Shown: one piece after another, positions 4,964 through 5,431 of the stretch
Layout of the letters: each line of letters opens with the position of its first letter
Numbering within the stretch: position 1 is the first letter of the stretch
Source: Thermoplasmata archaeon
Lineage (GTDB): Archaea > Thermoplasmatota > Thermoplasmata > Thermoplasmatales > Thermoplasmataceae
Reading direction: 5' to 3'
Length of the DNA stretch: 5,431 nt
Assembly (NCBI GenBank): GCA_021819225.1
Contig: JAKARU010000071.1
Coordinates: 1-5,431, forward strand
The notes under the pieces: generated by a model
The model's input: the letters and a program-made list of their open reading frames with translations, nothing else
Database searches by the model: none
Told to the model about the DNA's origin: nothing
Program-made: the position numbers and the translations under genes

Positions 4964-5431
4964 ATTAAAAAAACTCAACGTAAGTAAAATGCCATTTACA
5001 AGACTCACCCGAAATTCCTAATCGCAGGATTTGATTAGACCTGCGCATGCATTTTATGTAGGCTTTCTATCCTGCCTTCTTCCCTTTATCACTACAAACC
5101 TGTGGAATACAACCTTTTACCTTATTTTGTTAAAGATTCAGTGAGCATGGTGCGTACTGGTAATATCACCACATAATTTTTGAGCCGTACCCTGTGGCCA
5201 CCACTTATCAAAATCGCTTTAGCAAATAAGTATGGCTATAGGAGGCTAAAGATGTGCCTTATGTCGTTTTGAGACCTTGAGATAATGTACCTCCGCAAAC
5301 ACATGAGTGAATGTAAATTCGGTATTGAAAAGAATCAGGATGTCTTCATTCTTTATTTGTTATCATGAACAGTGCACAAAGAAGAGCACTCATTAGATAG
5401 GGTCTTTTTCATGGTTTGAAATATGTTAAAT
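4964..5431. other. Gene-free right flank
   Basis: No intact gene of usual length is seen in these 468 bases. An A7 tract (4967-4973) follows the synthetase stop; it would serve as a T-run terminator only for a minus-strand transcript. Two interlocking inverted repeats lie at 5018-5045. A GGAGG at 5241-5245 stands six bases before an ATG at 5252, but that frame meets TGA at codon 7 and then stays open to 5368. GTGGCCAC (5194-5201) is a perfect 8-bp palindrome. No clear gene runs off the right edge. Confidence 0.55.
5018..5045. repeat. Two interlocking inverted repeats
   Basis: CTAATC (5018-5023) pairs with GATTAG (5033-5038), and CGCAGG (5023-5028) pairs with CCTGCG (5040-5045). The arms interleave, so an RNA could form one hairpin or the other. 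A pseudoknot would be strained by loops of 0 and 1 base. The element lies 55 bases past the synthetase stop. Six-base arms are expected by chance at about this frequency. Confidence 0.3.

Noticed and set aside
1..5431. CRISPR array, insertion-sequence ends or toxin-antitoxin pair
   Set aside because: No regularly spaced repeats, no terminal inverted repeats with a transposase, and no paired small genes were found.

Overview
The window looks archaeal, most like a Thermoplasmatales-type euryarchaeon (inference). Three things point there. Protein-coding starts sit about 24-27 bases downstream of TATA-like boxes, as in leaderless archaeal transcripts. The tRNA-Glu gene has an archaeal-type sequence and no encoded CCA. 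The largest gene is a fused NDP-forming acyl-CoA synthetase, a type common in archaea. Base composition is AT-rich throughout.

Layout from left to right: 1-632 has no intact gene, but carries signs of a decayed minus-strand gene and one candidate small plus-strand ORF. A hotdog-fold acyl-CoA thioesterase lies at 633-1073 (minus). A 90-bp divergent promoter region separates it from an SRPBCC-like protein with an extra C-terminal domain (1164-1943, plus). A MarR-family regulator follows (2046-2510, plus), then a 252-bp spacer with two perfect palindromes. Next come tRNA-Glu(CTC) (2763-2837, plus) and an acyl-CoA synthetase (NDP-forming) with fused alpha and beta parts (2984-4963, plus). The last 468 bases (4964-5431) hold no intact gene.

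The four proteins fit an acyl-CoA theme. The synthetase makes or breaks CoA thioesters with nucleotide coupling, and the thioesterase hydrolyses them. The SRPBCC protein may bind a hydrophobic ligand, and the MarR protein is a plausible sensor. This joint role is inferred from neighbourhood only. Each gene appears to have its own promoter, so they are not one operon.

No clearly new system is visible. The best leads are an ATGA-N3-TCAT inverted repeat at the predicted transcription starts of both the SRPBCC gene and marR, and a synthetase whose usual ATP-grasp lysine appears to be threonine. Others are a tRNA-Glu with C at position 55, an unusual two-domain SRPBCC protein, and possible small or decayed ORFs in the gene-free flanks.
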